Of a stretch of DNA of 7,682 nucleotides, positions 5,448 to 7,682 are shown piece after piece. The notes beneath the pieces were generated by a model. The model did no database searches. It saw only the letters and a list, made by a program, of their open reading frames with translations, and was not told the origin of the DNA. Source of the stretch: Oscillospiraceae bacterium (GTDB lineage: Bacteria > Bacillota > Clostridia > Oscillospirales > Ruminococcaceae). The position numbers and the translations under genes are program-made. Location of the stretch: NCBI GenBank assembly GCA_902798675.1, contig CADBXQ010000091.1, forward strand, positions 1-7,682. The letters run 5' to 3'. How positions within the stretch are numbered: position 1 is the stretch's first letter; each line of letters begins with the position of its first letter.

Positions 5448-5471
5448 TAAATCATCATAATATTTGCGGGC

Positions 5472-5705
5472 GCTTAACTACCACTTGTTGAGGGCGGTTT
5501 CAATTTGACTTGTGCTTGAGGAAAATGAAATATTACAGTTAGTTGTGAGCTGGCGGCGGGGTGCTTCATTTTTGCATTGTTTTTTAGAATTTGCTTGAGG
5601 ATATTCGTAAATGTTGAGTTTTTTGAAAAAGAATCTGATTTTTTTAAAGAGAGAGGGTCAATGAGACAAATATAACCTAAAATTAAAAAAATATTCATAA
5701 AAAGC
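5472..5705. other. Intergenic stretch without a supportable gene
   Basis: About 230 bp between the minus-strand promoter cassette and the pnp promoter. Plus-strand frames are broken by stops. The minus strand has one 74-codon frame (5698-5474) with only a weak AAAGG about 10 nt before its ATG, no promoter and a low-complexity C-terminus. I see no tRNA, strong terminator or repeat. It may be a decayed gene remnant. Confidence 0.5.
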
Positions 5706-5734
5706 TTGCCTTTTGCTAAGCTATGTGGTATAAT
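5706..5734 (+). promoter_or_regulatory. Promoter of pnp
   Basis: TATAAT (5729-5734) is an exact -10, and TTGCCT (5706-5711) matches four of six -35 positions at a 17-bp spacing. A TG lies upstream of the -10 but not at the strict extended position. Start of transcription is expected near 5741, giving a leader of about 107 nt, so pnp is transcribed independently of the genes to its left. Confidence 0.75.
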
Positions 5735-5740
5735 GACTCG

Positions 5741-5847
5741 GAGGTTTGTTTTTGCTTTGTGAACGGCTTGAAAGTTCAGCTTGAGTTGAGTGTGTATAGT
5801 GTTGGCCGATTGTGTGTTTAACGGCTTAGAATGGAGAGAAAAAATAT
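5741..5847 (+). promoter_or_regulatory. pnp leader with an out-of-place ribosome binding site and possible mini-ORF
   Basis: The leader is about 107 nt. GGAGG at 5740-5744, right at the predicted transcript start, is 7 nt from a TTG at 5752 opening an 11-codon frame (MLCERLESSA, TGA at 5782-5784). The pnp ribosome binding site itself is the weaker GGAGAG at 5833-5838, about 9-11 nt from the ATG. AACGGCTT occurs twice (near 5762 and 5819), and TGAAC/GTTCA can form a 5-bp stem. PNPase leaders in enteric bacteria carry an autoregulatory hairpin, but I see no strong long stem here. Confidence 0.35.
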
Positions 5848-7682
5848 ATGAATTGTAAAAAATATTCTATAGATTTTGCTGGCAGGGAAGTTGAAGTTGA
5901 GGTTGGAAAAACCAGTTGCATGGCGGGAGGGTCCTGCTGGGTTCGATATGGGGACACTGTTGTTATGACGCATGCGACAATGGCCAATAAACCCAGGGAG
6001 GGCGTTGATTTTTTTCCTCTGTCTGTTGAATATGAAGAAAAGTTATATGCTGTTGGAAAGATTCCCGGTTCGTTTTTGAAAAGGGAAGGAAAGCCTTCTG
6101 AACACGCCGTTTTGGTTTCGCGCTCAATAGACCGGCCGATTCGCCCCTTTTTTCCAAAGGATATGCGAAATGATGTCAGCGTTGTTTCAACCGTTTTGTC
6201 AACCGACATCGATAACAGCCCGGAAGTTTGCGCCATGCTTGGAGCTGCTGTTTCGCTTTGTGTTTCGAACATTCCCTGGGATGGGCCAATTGTTGGCATT
6301 TCGGTTGGGCTGATTGACGGCAAGATCATTTTAAATCCGACTCAAAAAGAGAGGGAGCTTTCGGATCTTGATTTGACTGTTGCTGGAAGTCGCGATAAAA
6401 TTGTCATGATTGAGGCTGGCGCTAAGGAAGTTTGCGAAGATAGAATCCTTGAATGCATAGCGGCTGCTCATGAAGAGATCAAAAAGATGGTTGAGTTTGT
6501 GAATAAAATAACCGATGAATGCGGAAAAAATAAGATTACCTATGAATCAAAGCAGTTGCCGTCTGAAATTTTTGAGTCTATAAAAAGTGATTTTTGCGAA
6601 CAGATCAAAACTGCTTTATATACAAATGACAAAAATGAACGTGATGATAATATGCGTCCAATAGTTGAAAGCATTCATAAAAAATATGACTCTCAATTTG
6701 AAGAGGATTGCGAAGTTTTGGACGAGTGCATATATAAATTGCAAAAAGAGATTGTTCGAGGCTGGCTTTTGAATGAAAAAAAGCGCGTTGATGGAAGGGG
6801 GATGGACCAGATGCGCCCTCTTTCGTGTGAAGTTGGATTGATTCCGCGTGTTCATGGCTCTGGGCTTTTTACTCGGGGGCAGACTCAAGTTCTTTCTGTT
6901 GCAACGCTTGGGTCTTTGGCAGAGGAGCAAAGGCTTGATGGGCTTGATGAGAAAACAGGCAAAAGATATATACATCACTATAATTTTCCTTCATATTCAG
7001 TCGGCGAAACCAGGGCCAGCAGAGGGCCGGGAAGGCGTGAGATTGGGCATGGGGCTTTGGCTGAGAAGGCTTTGATTCCTGTCTTGCCGGATGAAAATGA
7101 ATTTCCATATGCAATTCGAGTTGTTTCTGAAGTTTTGTCTTCAAACGGCTCAACTTCTCAGGCTTCAATTTGTGGCTCGACTTTGGCGTTGATGGATGCG
7201 GGGGTTCCGATAAAAGAGCCTGTTGCTGGGATATCTTGCGGGCTGATAACCGACGATGAAGGAAAGTTCATGACCATGATTGATATTCAAGGCTTGGAAG
7301 ACTTTTTTGGAGACATGGATTTTAAGGTTGGAGGAACGAAAAACGGCGTGACGGCGATTCAGGTTGACATAAAAGTTGATGGGCTGAGCATGGAGATTAT
7401 TGCTCAAGCGCTTGAAAAAACAAGGGAAGCTCGGATTCATATAATAGAAAATGTCATGGAGCCTGTTATATCCAGGCCTCGAGGGGAAGTTTCAAAATAT
7501 GCTCCAAAGGTTGAAAGCGTTTTGGTCCCTGTTGAAAAGATAAAAGACGTCATTGGCTCTAATGGAAAGGTTGTTCAAAAAATCAGCGCGGATTATGACG
7601 TGAAAATCGACATAGAAGAAGATGGCAGGACATATATTTTAGGAATTGACGCGGATAATGTCGGGGCAGCCAAAGAGGTGAT
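5848..7682 (+). CDS. pnp: Polynucleotide phosphorylase (PNPase), 3'-truncated by window edge
   Basis: PNPase is a phosphorolytic 3'-to-5' exoribonuclease, also able to make RNA tails, acting as a cytoplasmic trimer in RNA decay. I translated the frame from ATG 5848 to the edge codon by codon and found no stop: 611 residues of the usual 700 or so. The first RNase PH domain spans about residues 1-140 (GDTVVMTHATM, FFPLSVEYEEKLYAVGKIPG, SRSIDRPIRPFF). The helical linker domain follows at about 145-240, and the second RNase PH domain at about 310-460 (KRVDGRGMDQMRPL, GPGRREIGHGALAEKAL). The catalytic segment EDFFGDMDFKVGG holds D485, D491 and K493, aligned with E. coli D486, D492 and K494. The KH domain begins near 552 with VIGSNGKVVQKI (GSNG at 570-573). 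The S1 domain would lie beyond the edge. All visible key residues are intact. The gene often follows rpsO in other bacteria; that is not the case here. Confidence 0.98.
   Translation, partial: MNCKKYSIDFAGREVEVEVGKTSCMAGGSCWVRYGDTVVMTHATMANKPREGVDFFPLSVEYEEKLYAVGKIPGSFLKREGKPSEHAVLVSRSIDRPIRPFFPKDMRNDVSVVSTVLSTDIDNSPEVCAMLGAAVSLCVSNIPWDGPIVGISVGLIDGKIILNPTQKERELSDLDLTVAGSRDKIVMIEAGAKEVCEDRILECIAAAHEEIKKMVEFVNKITDECGKNKITYESKQLPSEIFESIKSDFCEQIKTALYTNDKNERDDNMRPIVESIHKKYDSQFEEDCEVLDECIYKLQKEIVRGWLLNEKKRVDGRGMDQMRPLSCEVGLIPRVHGSGLFTRGQTQVLSVATLGSLAEEQRLDGLDEKTGKRYIHHYNFPSYSVGETRASRGPGRREIGHGALAEKALIPVLPDENEFPYAIRVVSEVLSSNGSTSQASICGSTLALMDAGVPIKEPVAGISCGLITDDEGKFMTMIDIQGLEDFFGDMDFKVGGTKNGVTAIQVDIKVDGLSMEIIAQALEKTREARIHIIENVMEPVISRPRGEVSKYAPKVESVLVPVEKIKDVIGSNGKVVQKISADYDVKIDIEEDGRTYILGIDADNVGAAKEV

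Larger units (their letters stand above)
5405..5471. repeat. Promoter cassette copy B (diverged direct repeat)
   Basis: This is the counterpart of 4149-4216, about 1255 bp away in the same orientation. The -10, -35 and upstream blocks are conserved, while the spacer has diverged. The two copies flank the secreted-protein gene, so it could have arisen by promoter duplication together with a gene. No target-site duplication or transposase supports a mobile element. Confidence 0.8.

Noticed and set aside
4149..5471. Insertion sequence or transposon bounded by the two similar 67-68-bp blocks
   Set aside because: The blocks are direct rather than inverted, contain promoters, have diverged in their spacers, and no transposase or target duplication is seen; shared regulation explains them better.
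5474..5698. 74-codon minus-strand frame between the accessory block and pnp
   Set aside because: Weak ribosome binding site, no promoter, no recognisable domain and a low-complexity end; it could be a remnant but cannot be supported as a gene.
5848..7682. A frameshift or stop in pnp
   Set aside because: I translated the frame codon by codon to the edge and found it open throughout with all catalytic motifs in register; it is simply cut by the window.

Overview
The window looks like the chromosome of a low-GC, Gram-positive bacterium, probably an uncultured clostridial Firmicute. The reasons are the cdaA-cdaR (ybbR) c-di-AMP gene pair, a COG2509-type FAD-dependent dehydrogenase directly after it, Firmicute-style PNPase sequence, GGAGG-type ribosome binding sites and frequent TTG starts. 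The genetic code is standard: TGA ends cdaA and cdaR, and tryptophans are TGG. No assignment below class level is possible from what I can see.

Layout: (1) Bases 1-3504, plus strand, form a tight housekeeping operon: the 3' part of cdaA (diadenylate cyclase), cdaR (its membrane-anchored YbbR-domain partner), and a 528-residue FAD-dependent dehydrogenase. In many Firmicutes glmM follows this group; here it does not. (2) Bases 3501-5471, minus strand, form an AT-rich accessory block of two genes unlike their neighbours. One is a small helix-rich, probably winged-helix protein ending in an Asn/Gly-rich repeat. The other is a 305-residue secreted protein with a Sec signal peptide. Each starts at TTG behind a good ribosome binding site. 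Each has its own perfect-consensus promoter (TTGACA, 17 bp, TATAAT), and a TGTCGAA sequence, identical to the Spo0A box, lies just upstream of each -35. (3) Bases 5472-5847 hold no convincing gene until the pnp promoter and leader. (4) Bases 5848-7682 are pnp (polynucleotide phosphorylase), running off the right edge inside its KH domain.

The accessory block is the most interesting part. The two genes share a duplicated promoter/operator cassette, so they are probably co-regulated. The smaller gene carries a 64-bp imperfect direct repeat, 60 of 64 bases identical, at a 98-bp period. Because 98 is not a multiple of 3, the second repeat and a cationic amphipathic tail are in a different reading frame. 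One extra base in a run of six A would join them into a 203-residue protein. The repeat (STHNNLNVGNGNNNKFGNV) looks like short bacterial or fungal amyloid-signalling motifs. The C-terminal half of the secreted protein recalls DUF3626/ADP-ribosyltransferase-like proteins. Both are pattern-level suggestions from memory, not search results.
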